Shown: positions 16,298 through 25,370, counted from the first letter of the stretch. The stretch is 64,000 bases of DNA from CAYXAA01 sp964462985 (GCA_964462985.1 CAYXAA010000004.1:128073-192072), one strand, 5' to 3'. The notes: generated from the sequence alone by a model not told the origin. Program-made: numbers and translations.

Positions 16298-18016
16298 ATG
16301 ACCAGAAGAACGCAGCGCATTCCACCCGGAGCCGGCCCGCTCGACCAGCGGCTCCGGCTCTGGAGTGGGCTCATTCTGTCCTTCTTCGCCGCCACGCATT
16401 TCCTCAATCATGCCCTCGGCAATGTCTCGCTCGCGGCGATGCAATGGGGGCAAGACCTGCGCTACGAGCTGTGGCACAGCCGTCCCGGCACTGTCCTGCT
16501 CTATGGCGCCTTCCTTCTGCATATTGGATTGTCACTGTGGAAGGTGGCGCGGCGCAGGACGTTTCACATGTCCGGCTGGGAGGCTGCACAGCTCATTCTC
16601 GGCCTCCTCATCCCGTTCCTGCTGATTCCCCATGTGATCGGCACGCGCGGTGCGGAGCAGATGTTCCACACCTATGTCGACTACCGGCACGCACTCACCG
16701 TTCTGTGGCCCGGCAACGCCGTCAATCAATCGCTGCTCCTCCTGATCGTGTGGACCCACGCCGTGATAGGGCTGCACTACTGGCTGCGGCTGAGGTCCTG
16801 GTACGGCCGGCTGCTGCCGTATCTTACCGTGGTCGCCATTGCCGTGCCGCTTTTGGCACTGACGGGATGGATGACCGCGGCCGAGCGTGAAATGCTGCTC
16901 GGTACGGCCAGGCACAACTTCAAGCCCGGCGAGATCGAGCAGATCTATGCCCTGTCCTTTCGCGCCCGCTTGGTGATCTACAGCTTGATCACGATTGCTC
17001 TGGCGGTGCCAATCGTCCGACATCTCGGCGAACGTTTCGCGCGCGGCATCACGGTAAGCTATCTCGGCGGTCGCAGCTTCAAGGTCGTGCCGGGTCCGAC
17101 GCTCCTGGAGATCAGCCGCATGAAAGGTGTGCCACACATGTCGGTATGCGGTGGACGCGGGCGCTGCTCGACCTGCCGTGTGCATGTGCTCACCGGGGGC
17201 GAAAACCTCGATCCGCCGACCCCGGCGGAGCGCGCGGTGCTGAAGCGGGTTGAAGCCGCCAGCGGCGTCCGCCTTGCGTGCCAGATCCGGCCAAGGACCG
17301 ACCTGACGGTGCGGCCGCTGATCGCCGCCGACCGTCCGATCCCGCTTTCGGCGATGCACGACCGGTTCCGCTGGGGTGTCGAACAGGCGATCGTCGTCAT
17401 GTTCGTCGACCTGCGCGGCTTCACCAGGCTGACGGAGAACCGGCTGGCTTTCGACGTCGTATTCATTCTCAACCGCTATATCGACGGCGTGGTCCGCAGC
17501 GTGCGCGCCAAGGGCGGCATGATCGACAAGGTGATGGGCGACGGAGTCATGGTGCTCTACGGAGTGGAGACAGATTACACGACCGCTGCGCGCCAGGGAC
17601 TTGCCACCGTGGTTGCCATCGTCGAGGAGCTTGCGGTGATCAACCGCGAACTCGAAAGCCACCTCGACCATCCGCTGCGGATCGGCATTGGCCTGCACGG
17701 CGGCCCTTCGATCCTCGGCCGGGTCGGGCTCGATGGACGCGCCGGCGTCGCATCGAGCCTGACCGCGCTCGGCGACGTCGTCAACGTGGCAAGCCGGCTC
17801 GAAACGGCGACCAAGGAAGAAGGCGCGGTCGCCCTGGTGTCGCAGGCGGTCTTTGCCGCGGCCGGCGTGCCACCCGAGGCGGTCGGACGCTCGCTAAAGC
17901 TCGCCGTGCGCGGCCGTGCCGCCGCCCTCGACGCAGTGGCTATCGACGATGTGGAAACCCTCAGAGCGGCACTCGCCGCAGACCCCGTACCGGAAAGGAC
18001 AGACACGGCCGCATGA
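16298..18016 (+). CDS. Membrane adenylate/guanylate cyclase with SQR-cytochrome-b-like anchor and 2Fe-2S domain
   Basis: 572 aa from the ATG at 16298 (AAGGGG upstream); earlier in-frame starts lack a ribosome site. Residues about 15-265 form six hydrophobic helices rich in histidine (ATHFLNH, LLHIG, MFHTYVDYRH, WTHAVIGLHYW), like the diheme anchor of succinate:quinone reductase. Next comes a plant-type ferredoxin domain with Cys284, Cys290, Cys293 and Cys328 (C-x5-C-x2-C...C). Last is a class III cyclase with metal aspartates Asp371 (FVDLRGFT) and Asp415 (MGDGVM) and the transition-state Asn/Arg region LGDVVNVASRLE. Sinorhizobium CyaC is a known quinone-responsive diheme cyclase; this protein seems similar but with an Fe-S module. 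Its stop overlaps the next start (ATGA). Confidence 0.88.
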   Translation: MTRRTQRIPPGAGPLDQRLRLWSGLILSFFAATHFLNHALGNVSLAAMQWGQDLRYELWHSRPGTVLLYGAFLLHIGLSLWKVARRRTFHMSGWEAAQLILGLLIPFLLIPHVIGTRGAEQMFHTYVDYRHALTVLWPGNAVNQSLLLLIVWTHAVIGLHYWLRLRSWYGRLLPYLTVVAIAVPLLALTGWMTAAEREMLLGTARHNFKPGEIEQIYALSFRARLVIYSLITIALAVPIVRHLGERFARGITVSYLGGRSFKVVPGPTLLEISRMKGVPHMSVCGGRGRCSTCRVHVLTGGENLDPPTPAERAVLKRVEAASGVRLACQIRPRTDLTVRPLIAADRPIPLSAMHDRFRWGVEQAIVVMFVDLRGFTRLTENRLAFDVVFILNRYIDGVVRSVRAKGGMIDKVMGDGVMVLYGVETDYTTAARQGLATVVAIVEELAVINRELESHLDHPLRIGIGLHGGPSILGRVGLDGRAGVASSLTALGDVVNVASRLETATKEEGAVALVSQAVFAAAGVPPEAVGRSLKLAVRGRAAALDAVAIDDVETLRAALAADPVPERTDTAA

Positions 18017-19188
18017 CGGGCACATTCACTGGAATCGAAGCCTCGGTCGAGGCGCTGCTGGCGCGTCTGGTCGCCTTTCCGACCGTATCGACAGCAAGCA
18101 ACCTGAACCTGATCCACTTTGTCCGCGACGTTCTCCGAAATCACGGGATCGAGGCGCGCTTGGTGCCGAGTGCGGATGGCGACAAGGCTAACTTGCACGC
18201 CGTGATCGGTCCAAGGGTCGACGGAGGGGTCGTCCTGTCCGGCCACACCGACGTCGTACCGGTCGAGGGGCAAAGTTGGTCGAGCGAGCCGTTCACGCTC
18301 ACCGACCGGGGCGGCAGGCTCTACGGTCGTGGCACGGCGGACATGAAGGCCTTCGCGGCCATCGCGCTGGCCCTGCTGCCCGAGATGGCCGCGGCCGGTC
18401 TGAAGCGGCCGATCCATCTGGCGTTGTCCTATGACGAGGAGGTCGGCTGCTTCGGCGCCCCGGACATGATCGCCGACATGCTCGAGGCCGGACCGCGACC
18501 GGCTGCGGTCATTGTCGGCGAGCCGACCGAGATGAAGGTGGTAACGGCGCACAAGGGCACGGCGGTGCTGCGTACCACCGTCACCGGCCATGCGGTTCAT
18601 TCCAGCCACCTCGATCGCGGCGTGTCCGCCGTGTCCGCCGCGGCCCGAATCATCACCTGGCTAGAGGACCGCACCGCTGAAAATCGCCACACCGCAGACC
18701 CCGGCCTGCCGTTCGACCCGCCGTTCACGACGCTTCACTGCGGCATGATCCAGGGCGGCACGGCGCACAACATCGTGGCACGGGACTGCTGGTTTCTCAC
18801 CGATATCCGCAACGTGCCGCACGAAAGCCTGGCCGAGTGGGAAGAATGCTATGCCCGCCATCTGCGCGACATCGTCGATCCGGCGCTCAAGGCGGCGCAC
18901 CCTGCAGCAGGCGTCGCCCTGGAACGTCTGGCACACGTCCCCGGCCTTCGTCCCGAAAGGGACGGATCCGCCGAAGCTCTGGCACGAAAGCTTACAGGCG
19001 ACAACGGTCGCCGCGTCGTCGCTTACGGCACCGAAGCGGGATTGTTCCAGCAGGCGGGGCTATCGACCGTGGTCTGCGGCCCCGGCTCGATCGAGCAGGC
19101 GCACCAGCCGGACGAGTTCATTGAAAAGACGCAACTTTCAGCGGGTGTCACCTTTTTGCGCCGTCTGATCTCCGCGCTTGCTGCCTAA
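18013..19188 (+). CDS. M20-family deacylase, ArgE (acetylornithine deacetylase)-like
   Basis: 391 aa. Zn-binding motifs of M20 enzymes: SGHTDVVPVEG (His/Asp, about residues 76-86), GRGTADMKAF (bridging Asp), SYDEEVGCFG (catalytic Glu pair), VGEPTE and the C-terminal GPGSIEQAHQPDE. This matches ArgE, which hydrolyses N-acetylornithine, but many ArgE-like enzymes hydrolyse other N-acyl amino acids. It is translationally coupled to the cyclase (ATGA) and followed by a peptide-type ABC importer. The natural substrate may therefore be an imported acylated amino acid or peptide. Confidence 0.86.
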   Translation: MTGTFTGIEASVEALLARLVAFPTVSTASNLNLIHFVRDVLRNHGIEARLVPSADGDKANLHAVIGPRVDGGVVLSGHTDVVPVEGQSWSSEPFTLTDRGGRLYGRGTADMKAFAAIALALLPEMAAAGLKRPIHLALSYDEEVGCFGAPDMIADMLEAGPRPAAVIVGEPTEMKVVTAHKGTAVLRTTVTGHAVHSSHLDRGVSAVSAAARIITWLEDRTAENRHTADPGLPFDPPFTTLHCGMIQGGTAHNIVARDCWFLTDIRNVPHESLAEWEECYARHLRDIVDPALKAAHPAAGVALERLAHVPGLRPERDGSAEALARKLTGDNGRRVVAYGTEAGLFQQAGLSTVVCGPGSIEQAHQPDEFIEKTQLSAGVTFLRRLISALAA

Positions 19189-19261
19189 ACCGGCAGCAGG
19201 ATGCTGGACGCGCGTTGCAAGCCTTCCTAGAGTTGCGCCATCGGCCGCGTCGCACGGTCCA

Positions 19262-19320
19262 GCCCGTGGGAGCTCCGACCAGAGGATGACCGCTGCGCGG
19301 GACGGCGTCGGCCCACGGGC
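19262..19320 (+). promoter_or_regulatory. Structured leader before oppA
   Basis: GCCCGTGGG (19262-19270) and CCCACGGGC (19312-19320) can form a 9-bp stem closing a 41-nt loop, 53 bases before the oppA start. No known riboswitch was recognised. It may be a leader structure or chance in GC-rich sequence. Confidence 0.3.
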
Positions 19321-19373
19321 GGATCGAAGGGCAATCGACGCCCGCAAAACTCAAAAATGGGAGAAGAGGGGAC

Positions 19374-20972
19374 ATGCGCAGACCAGATTCGACGAAGGCG
19401 ATGTCGGCGGCGACCGGCGCGCTCGTCATGGTGCTCACCGGCACGTCGGCTTCGGCCGAGACCCTGAAGTTCGCGTTCCAGGGCACTCTCAATCAGCTGG
19501 ACCCATACAGCCTGAACGAAACCTTCACGCTTGGGGCGCTCGGCAACGTCTACGAGGGCTTGACCCGCCGCGGCCCGAACCTGGAAATCGAACCGGCTCT
19601 CGCCGAGAGCTGGGAAATCATCGAGCCGACCCGCTGGCGCTTTCACCTGCGCAAGGGCGTGACGTTCCACAACGGCAACCCGTTCACCGCCGAGGACGTC
19701 GCTTTCTCTGCCGAGCGGGTCCGCGCGGAAGGTTCCGATCTGACGACACGGATAGGCGCAGACGTAAAGGTCGAGATCGTCGACGACTACACCGTCGACT
19801 TCGTGTTGCCAGGGCCGAACCCGATCCTGCATTACGAATGGGATACCTGGTACATCATGGACAAGGAGTGGACCGAGGCGAACAACGCCGTCAAGGTCAC
19901 CTCCGCGTCCGACACAAATCCCAATTACGCTGCGCTCCACGCCAACGGAACCGGCTCCTACGTCATCACCAGCCACGAGCCGGGAGTGAAGACCACATTC
20001 GAGTTGAACCCGAAGTGGTGGGACAAGATCTCGGGCAATATCGACAAGGTCGAGTTCACGCCGATCGCTTCCGACGCCACGCGCGTCGCCGCGTTGCTGT
20101 CGGGCGAGATCGACGTCATCGACCCGGTGCCGCTGCAGGATATCAAGCGCCTCAATGACAATCCGAGCACAAAGGTGCTGACCGGGCCCGAACTGCGCAC
20201 GATCTTCCTCGGCATGGACCAGAGGCGGGACGAACTGCTCTATTCCAGCGTCAAGGGAAAGAACCCGCTTAAGGACGTCCGCGTTCGTAAGGCCTTTTAC
20301 CAGGCGATCGACATTGACGCGATCCACCAGAAGGTGATGCGCGGCTTGTCGGCGCCGACGGCGCTCATGATCTCGCCGCTGCTCTTCTCACGGGCGGACG
20401 AGTTCGAGCGCTATCCCCATGACGTCGAAGCGGCCAAAGCGCTGCTCGCCGAGGCCGGCTATCCCGACGGCTTTTCCATTGTCATGGATTGCCCCAACGA
20501 CCGATACGTCAACGACGAGGCGATCTGTCAGGCGGTCGCGGCGATGCTGGCCCGGATCGGCATCAAGGTCGATCTCAACGCTCAGCCGAAGGCGCAGTAT
20601 TTCGCCAAAGTTCTGCCGTCGGGCGGCTTTGACACCTCGTTTTACCTGCTCGGCTGGACGCCCGGCTCTTTCGACAGCTGGAACGTGCTGGCCAATATCG
20701 AAGGCTGCCGCGACGATACCGGCAAGGGCGGACCATTTAACTTCGGCGGCTACTGCAACCCGAAGGTGGACGAACTTGCGGCCCAAATACTGGTTGAAAA
20801 CGATACGGAAAAGCGTGACGCGCTGATCGCCGAAGCTTTCAGGATCACGCAGGAGGACGTGTCGCACATTCCGCTGCACCAGCAGAGTCTGGCTTGGGGA
20901 ACCTCGGACAAGATCGATCTCGTCCAGCGCGCGGACAATCAGTTCCTGTTCCGCTGGATCACCAAGAACTAA
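19374..20972 (+). CDS. oppA: Peptide/opine-type ABC transporter substrate-binding protein (SBP_bac_5)
   Basis: 532 aa with a signal peptide ending near TGTSASAE and the SBP_bac_5 motifs LAESWEIIEPTRWRFHLRKG and VTFHNGNPFTAEDVAFS (about residues 80-118). Periplasmic binder for di- or oligopeptides, glutathione, opines or similar. It is the first gene of a complete oppABCDF set on the plus strand, and GAAGAGGGG precedes the ATG. A stable stem-loop follows at 20993. Substrate not predictable from sequence; the upstream M20 deacylase hints at an acylated or dipeptide ligand. Confidence 0.9.
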   Translation: MRRPDSTKAMSAATGALVMVLTGTSASAETLKFAFQGTLNQLDPYSLNETFTLGALGNVYEGLTRRGPNLEIEPALAESWEIIEPTRWRFHLRKGVTFHNGNPFTAEDVAFSAERVRAEGSDLTTRIGADVKVEIVDDYTVDFVLPGPNPILHYEWDTWYIMDKEWTEANNAVKVTSASDTNPNYAALHANGTGSYVITSHEPGVKTTFELNPKWWDKISGNIDKVEFTPIASDATRVAALLSGEIDVIDPVPLQDIKRLNDNPSTKVLTGPELRTIFLGMDQRRDELLYSSVKGKNPLKDVRVRKAFYQAIDIDAIHQKVMRGLSAPTALMISPLLFSRADEFERYPHDVEAAKALLAEAGYPDGFSIVMDCPNDRYVNDEAICQAVAAMLARIGIKVDLNAQPKAQYFAKVLPSGGFDTSFYLLGWTPGSFDSWNVLANIEGCRDDTGKGGPFNFGGYCNPKVDELAAQILVENDTEKRDALIAEAFRITQEDVSHIPLHQQSLAWGTSDKIDLVQRADNQFLFRWITKN

Positions 20973-20992
20973 CGACCGACACCCGAACGCGA

Positions 20993-21012
20993 CCCGGTGG
21001 TACGCCGCCGGG
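20993..21012 (+). other. Stem-loop between oppA and oppB (UACG tetraloop)
   Basis: CCCGGUGG and CCGCCGGG pair (one G-U) around UACG, a UNCG-type stable tetraloop, 20 bases after the oppA stop. No T-run follows. Such hairpins commonly protect the 3' end of the binding-protein message and so raise its dose over the membrane subunits. Confidence 0.65.
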
Positions 21013-21047
21013 CCGCGCACCAATTGCCAAACAGCCGCTGGGGGATC

Positions 21048-22025
21048 ATGCTCACCTTTGCCATCCGCCGCCTGGTCCAGGCGATCGTGGTCATGATCGT
21101 CGTGGCGTTGATTGCCTTCACGCTGTTTCGCTTCGTCGGCGATCCGGTCAACCAGATGGTCGGGGTCGAGACCGGCCCCGAGCAGCGGGAGGCGTTGCGT
21201 CAGGCTCTCGGCCTCAACGACCCGGTGCTGGTGCAGTTTGCCCGGTTTATCGTCAACGCAGCGCAGTTCGACTTCGGCCTGTCCTACCAATTCAAGCAGC
21301 CGGTGGCCGAACTGATCGGCAGGCGCCTGCCCGCAACCCTGGAGTTGTCCATCGCCTCGGCGCTGTTCTCGCTCATCGTCGGACTGCCGATGGGTGTCTA
21401 TACCGGACTCAACCGCGATAGTGCCCTGTCAAAGTTTTTCCTCTCGATCTCACTGATCGGCATCTCGCTTCCGACCTTCTTCATCGGCATCCTGCTCATC
21501 TTTATCTTTTCGGTCAGCCTGCAGTGGCTGCCGAGCTTCGGTCGGGGCGAGGTTGTGCAGATCGGCTGGTGGTCTACCGGGCTTTTGACGGTCAGCGGCC
21601 TGAAGGCCCTGATCCTGCCGGCCATCACGCTCGGCCTGTTCCAGATGACACTCATCATGCGGTTGGTGCGGGCGGAGATGCTGGAGGTGATCCGCACCGA
21701 CTACATCAAGTTCGCCCGGGCGCGCGGCCTGCCGGATCGGATCGTGCACTTCCGCCATGCGCTGAAGAACACGCTGGTGCCGGTCATCACCATCACCGGT
21801 CTGCAACTCGGTTCCCTGATAGCTTTTGCCATCATCACCGAAACGGTGTTCCAATGGCCGGGCATGGGGCTCCTGTTTCTGCAGGCGGTGCAAAACGTCG
21901 ATATTCCGATCATGGCCGCCTACCTGATGCTGATCGCGTTTGTGTTCGTGCTGATCAACCTCGTGGTCGACCTGCTCTATTTCGTCGTCGACCCGCGGCT
22001 GCGCGTGGAGCGCGCGGTGCAATGA
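21048..22025 (+). CDS. oppB: Peptide ABC transporter permease OppB/DppB
   Basis: 325 aa from the ATG at 21048 (GGGGAT upstream). Six transmembrane helices; the coupling motif RTDYIKFARARGLPDRIV with FRHALKNTLVPVIT is typical of DppB/OppB, and the C-terminal VDLLYFVVDPRL is near universal in the family. Inner-membrane half of the channel, partner of OppC at 22350. The stop overlaps an ATG (ATGA) that begins a decayed acetyltransferase. Confidence 0.93.
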   Translation: MLTFAIRRLVQAIVVMIVVALIAFTLFRFVGDPVNQMVGVETGPEQREALRQALGLNDPVLVQFARFIVNAAQFDFGLSYQFKQPVAELIGRRLPATLELSIASALFSLIVGLPMGVYTGLNRDSALSKFFLSISLIGISLPTFFIGILLIFIFSVSLQWLPSFGRGEVVQIGWWSTGLLTVSGLKALILPAITLGLFQMTLIMRLVRAEMLEVIRTDYIKFARARGLPDRIVHFRHALKNTLVPVITITGLQLGSLIAFAIITETVFQWPGMGLLFLQAVQNVDIPIMAAYLMLIAFVFVLINLVVDLLYFVVDPRLRVERAVQ

Positions 22026-22350
22026 CCATAGATCAGGACACGCTCACGCTGAGCCCGATCATGGCGGCCGATGGGGTTCTCCTTCTGGAAAGATGGCGAC
22101 TCGACCAGTTTCATGTCGGTGCAGCGGCACGGGGCTCGCCGCATGGCTCATGGCACGAACCGAGGCAGCCATGGCGTCCGAAGGGACCAGAGAAGCCTAT
22201 CTGTTCTGCACCGCCGGCAACCATCGCGCCCACCGGTTCTACGTCAAGACTGGCTGGCACGATGCCGGCGTCGAGGCGACCCGCGTGCCGACCTCGACCG
22301 GCGATTTTCTCACCGTGCCCTGCCATCGCTTCGACAAGGAAATCGGCTGA
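22022..22350 (+). pseudogene. Decayed GNAT acetyltransferase between oppB and oppC
   Basis: From the ATG at 22022 one frame reads to FHVGAAARG, then around 22130 the matching sequence continues in the next frame as GTGLAAWLMARTEAAM, YLFCTAGNHRAHRFYVKTGW and ends KEIG at 22350. GTGLAA is the acetyl-CoA loop of GNAT enzymes and NHRAHRFYVKTGW is their motif B. Joined, the parts give about 110 residues against the usual 145-170, so a frameshift and probably an N-terminal deletion are present. The end overlaps the oppC start (TGATG). Sequencing error at one base could explain the shift but not the short length. Confidence 0.65.
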
Positions 22351-23327
22351 TGCCCCACGTCGCGGGCGATGAAGCCCGATCCGCCGATCTTGTGTCGAGC
22401 CGGCCGCTGGCAGCACCGGGCCCGGTCGCCCGGGCACTCGACAGCGACATCCTCCATTCCTTCCTGCGATCCAAGGTGACCGTGGTCGCCGCCGTCGTCA
22501 CCCTGCTGATCCTGGTCGGGGCGCTGTTCGCGCCAGTGATCGCGCCGCACGATCCGTTCAACCTCGCCGAAATTTCAATCCTCGACTCGCGCCTGCCGCC
22601 CATGTGGATGGAAGGCGGTGAGGCCCGGTTCGTGCTCGGAACCGACGACCAGGGCCGCGACCTGTTGTCGGGCATTCTCTTCGGCTCGCGGATCTCGATC
22701 GCCGTCGGCTTCCTGTCGGTTGCCTTCGCCGCAACGGTAGGCATCCTGCTCGGCCTGATCGCCGGCTATGTCGGCGGCCGCGTCGACAGCGTGATCATGC
22801 GCATCGCCGAAGTCCAGCTGACCTTCCCGGCGATCCTGATCGCGCTGCTGATCGACGGCGCGGCCCGCGGCATTTTTGGCAATCTCGACCGCGAGCGGTT
22901 CGCCTTCTGGATCCTGGTGTTCTCGATCGGCCTGTCGTTCTGGGTCCAGTTCGCCCGCACCGTGCGCGGCTCGACCATGGTCGAGAAAAACAAGGAATAC
23001 GTCCAGGCAGCGCGGCTGATCGGCATTCCGCCATTCCTGATCATGATCCGCCACGTGCTGCCGAATGTGATCGGCCCGGTGCTGGTCATCGCCACCATCA
23101 ACCTCGCGGTGGCGATCGTCACCGAGGCCACGCTGTCGTTCCTCGGTGTCGGCGTTCCGCCAACACAGCCTTCCCTCGGCACCTTGATCCGAATCGGAAA
23201 TGATTTCCTCTTCTCGGGTGAATGGTGGATCGCGATCTTCCCCGGTGTGGCGCTCGCGATACTCGTGCTTGCCGTCAATCTGCTTGGCGACTGGCTGCGC
23301 GATGCGCTTAACCCGAAGCTCCGGTAG
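22350..23327 (+). CDS. oppC: Peptide ABC transporter permease OppC/DppC
   Basis: 325 aa from the ATG at 22350, overlapping the acetyltransferase remnant stop. The N-terminal cytosolic region is followed by a first helix (VVAAVVTLLILVGALFAPVI), HDPFNL, FVLGTDDQGRDLLSGILFGSR (OppC signature) and the coupling loop EYVQAARLIGIPPFLIMIRH. It ends GDWLRDALNPKLR as expected. Inner-membrane partner of OppB. The upstream remnant may have been kept because translation of oppC is coupled through it. Confidence 0.93.
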   Translation: MPHVAGDEARSADLVSSRPLAAPGPVARALDSDILHSFLRSKVTVVAAVVTLLILVGALFAPVIAPHDPFNLAEISILDSRLPPMWMEGGEARFVLGTDDQGRDLLSGILFGSRISIAVGFLSVAFAATVGILLGLIAGYVGGRVDSVIMRIAEVQLTFPAILIALLIDGAARGIFGNLDRERFAFWILVFSIGLSFWVQFARTVRGSTMVEKNKEYVQAARLIGIPPFLIMIRHVLPNVIGPVLVIATINLAVAIVTEATLSFLGVGVPPTQPSLGTLIRIGNDFLFSGEWWIAIFPGVALAILVLAVNLLGDWLRDALNPKLR

Positions 23328-23341
23328 GACAGAGAACGACC

Positions 23342-24325
23342 ATGGCGGCCCCGCTCCTTTCCGTACGTGACCTTCGGGTTGAATTTCCGACCCGACGCGG
23401 CGTGCTGACAGCGATCGATGGCGTCTCCTTCGACCTTTCGGAGGGCGAGGTGCTTGGCGTTGTGGGCGAATCGGGTGCCGGGAAGTCGATCACCGGCACC
23501 GCCGTGATCGGTCTGCTCGAGCCGCCCGGCCGCATCGCCGGAGGCGAGATCCGCCTCAAGGGCGAACGCATCGACACCTTGCCGCGCGCGGCGATGCGCA
23601 GGATCCGCGGCAAGCGAATCGGCATGGTGTTCCAGGACCCGCTCACCAGTCTGAACCCGCTGTTCTCGATCGGCGACCAGCTTGTCGAGACGATCACGAC
23701 CCATCTGCCAGTCTCCGAGCGCGAAGCGCGCGAGCGCGCGGTGCGCCTGCTCGAGGAAGTCGGGATTCCCGCTGCCTCACAGCGGCTTGCCGCCTATCCG
23801 CATCAGTTTTCCGGCGGCATGCGTCAGCGCGTGGTGATCGCGCTCGCGCTCTGCGCCGAGCCGGAACTCGTCATCGCCGATGAGCCAACGACGGCGCTCG
23901 ATGTCTCGGTACAGTCGCAGATCATCAAGCTGCTGAAGCGCATCTGCCACGATCACGGCGCGGCGGTGATGCTGATCACCCATGACATGGGCGTGATCGC
24001 CGAGACCGCCGACCGGGTGGCGGTGATGTATTCCGGACGCATCGCTGAAATCGGCCCGGTGCGGGACGTGATCGCCAACCCGCATCATCCCTATACAGTC
24101 GGCCTGATGGGCGCGATCCCCTCGCTCACCGGCGATGCCGACCGGCTGACCCAGATCCCCGGCTCGATGCCGCGGCTGGACGCCATCCCGCGCGGCTGCG
24201 CCTTCAACCCGCGCTGCCCGCACGTCTTCGACCGCTGCCGGATCGATAGGCCCGAACTGATCGATATCGGCCAAAGCCGCGTCGCGTGCTGGAAGGCGGC
24301 CGAAGCGGTGGAGACGGCGCGATGA
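23342..24325 (+). CDS. oppD: Peptide ABC transporter ATP-binding protein OppD/DppD
   Basis: 327 aa. Walker A GESGAGKS (about residues 42-49), Q-loop MVFQDP, signature FSGGMRQRV, Walker B LVIADEPTTALDV, H-loop THDMGV, and the C-terminal oligopeptide-transporter cysteine region CAFNPRCPHVFDRC. That extension binds an Fe-S cluster in some DppD/OppD proteins. Cytoplasmic energising subunit, followed by oppF with an ATGA overlap. Confidence 0.93.
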   Translation: MAAPLLSVRDLRVEFPTRRGVLTAIDGVSFDLSEGEVLGVVGESGAGKSITGTAVIGLLEPPGRIAGGEIRLKGERIDTLPRAAMRRIRGKRIGMVFQDPLTSLNPLFSIGDQLVETITTHLPVSEREARERAVRLLEEVGIPAASQRLAAYPHQFSGGMRQRVVIALALCAEPELVIADEPTTALDVSVQSQIIKLLKRICHDHGAAVMLITHDMGVIAETADRVAVMYSGRIAEIGPVRDVIANPHHPYTVGLMGAIPSLTGDADRLTQIPGSMPRLDAIPRGCAFNPRCPHVFDRCRIDRPELIDIGQSRVACWKAAEAVETAR

Positions 24326-25317
24326 ACGCCCACGGCACGCCCGCCGTCGTCGAAGTCGAAGGCCTGTCACGTACGTTCGACGTGTCGCGGCCATGGCTCA
24401 ACCGGGTGCTGGAGCGCGCGCCCAAGGCTTATCTCAAGGCCGCTCAGGACGTCAGCTTCTCAATCGCACGGGGCGAAACTTTCGCCCTCGTCGGAGAATC
24501 CGGTTCCGGCAAATCGACGGTGGCAAAGATGGTGGTCGGCCTGATCGAGGCGTCCGCCGGCGACATCCGCATCGATGGCGTCGACATGCGCAGCCGGCGT
24601 TCAGGGCCGGCGATGCGTGACCTGCGGCGCCGCATTCAGATGATTTTTCAGGACCCATACGCCAGTCTCAACCCGCGCTGGCGGGTCGAACGCATCATCG
24701 CCGAGCCGATCCGCGCGTTTGGCCTCGAGAAGGATCGGCGGGGGATTGCCCGACGCGTCGGGGAACTGCTGGAGCTGGTGCGGCTCGATCCGCGCGACGG
24801 CGCAAAATATCCTCACGAGTTCTCCGGTGGCCAGCGCCAGCGCATCTGCATCGCCCGGGCTCTCGCCTCCAAGCCCGAATTCCTCGTCTGCGACGAACCG
24901 ACCTCGGCGCTCGACGTCTCGGTGCAGGCCCAGATCCTCAACCTGATGCGCGACCTGCAGGATGAGTTCGGGCTGACCTACCTCTTCATCAGCCACGATC
25001 TTGCCGTGGTGCGCCACATGGCGCGCCGCATCGGAGTGATGTATCTCGGCCGCCTGGTCGAGGTTGCCGAGGCAAAGCAGCTGTTTTCCGCCCCGCGCCA
25101 TCCCTATACGCGCATGCTGCTTGAGGCCATCCCGGACCTGGAAATGTCCGGGCGGCCGCGCAAGCCGGTCGAGGGCGAGATCCCCAATCCGATCAATCCG
25201 CCACCGGGCTGCACCTTCCATCCCCGCTGTCCGCTGGCGAACGAGCGCTGCCGCGCTGAACGGCCGGCGTTCCTGGGTGGCGTCGCCTGCCATGCGGTGG
25301 AGGAAGGGCGTATCTGA
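24322..25317 (+). CDS. oppF: Peptide ABC transporter ATP-binding protein OppF/DppF
   Basis: 331 aa from the ATG at 24322 (ATGA overlap with oppD). Walker A GESGSGKST, MIFQDPYASLNPRW, signature FSGGQRQRI, Walker B FLVCDEPTSALDV, switch SHDLAV, C-terminal CTFHPRCPLANERC. Second ATPase of the importer. It is the last gene of the opp set; the copA promoter begins 22 bp downstream. Confidence 0.93.
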   Translation: MNAHGTPAVVEVEGLSRTFDVSRPWLNRVLERAPKAYLKAAQDVSFSIARGETFALVGESGSGKSTVAKMVVGLIEASAGDIRIDGVDMRSRRSGPAMRDLRRRIQMIFQDPYASLNPRWRVERIIAEPIRAFGLEKDRRGIARRVGELLELVRLDPRDGAKYPHEFSGGQRQRICIARALASKPEFLVCDEPTSALDVSVQAQILNLMRDLQDEFGLTYLFISHDLAVVRHMARRIGVMYLGRLVEVAEAKQLFSAPRHPYTRMLLEAIPDLEMSGRPRKPVEGEIPNPINPPPGCTFHPRCPLANERCRAERPAFLGGVACHAVEEGRI

Positions 25318-25339
25318 TGACGATGTCGCCAAGCGGCCC

Positions 25340-25370
25340 TTGACCTTCCCGTCGCTGGAACTCCTATCTG
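25340..25370 (+). promoter_or_regulatory. CueR-type copA promoter with 19-bp spacer
   Basis: TTGACC (25340-25345), a 19-nt spacer and TATCTG (25365-25370) make the overlong spacing that MerR-family activators require. The spacer carries TTCC-N7-GGAA, and ACCTTCC with CTGGAA resembles the known CueR box of copA promoters. No cueR gene lies in this window, so the activator must be encoded elsewhere. Confidence 0.8.

Noticed and set aside
16532..17698. 388-codon minus-strand frame opposite the cyclase
   Set aside because: No recognisable family; the plus-strand frame has Fe-S and cyclase catalytic residues.
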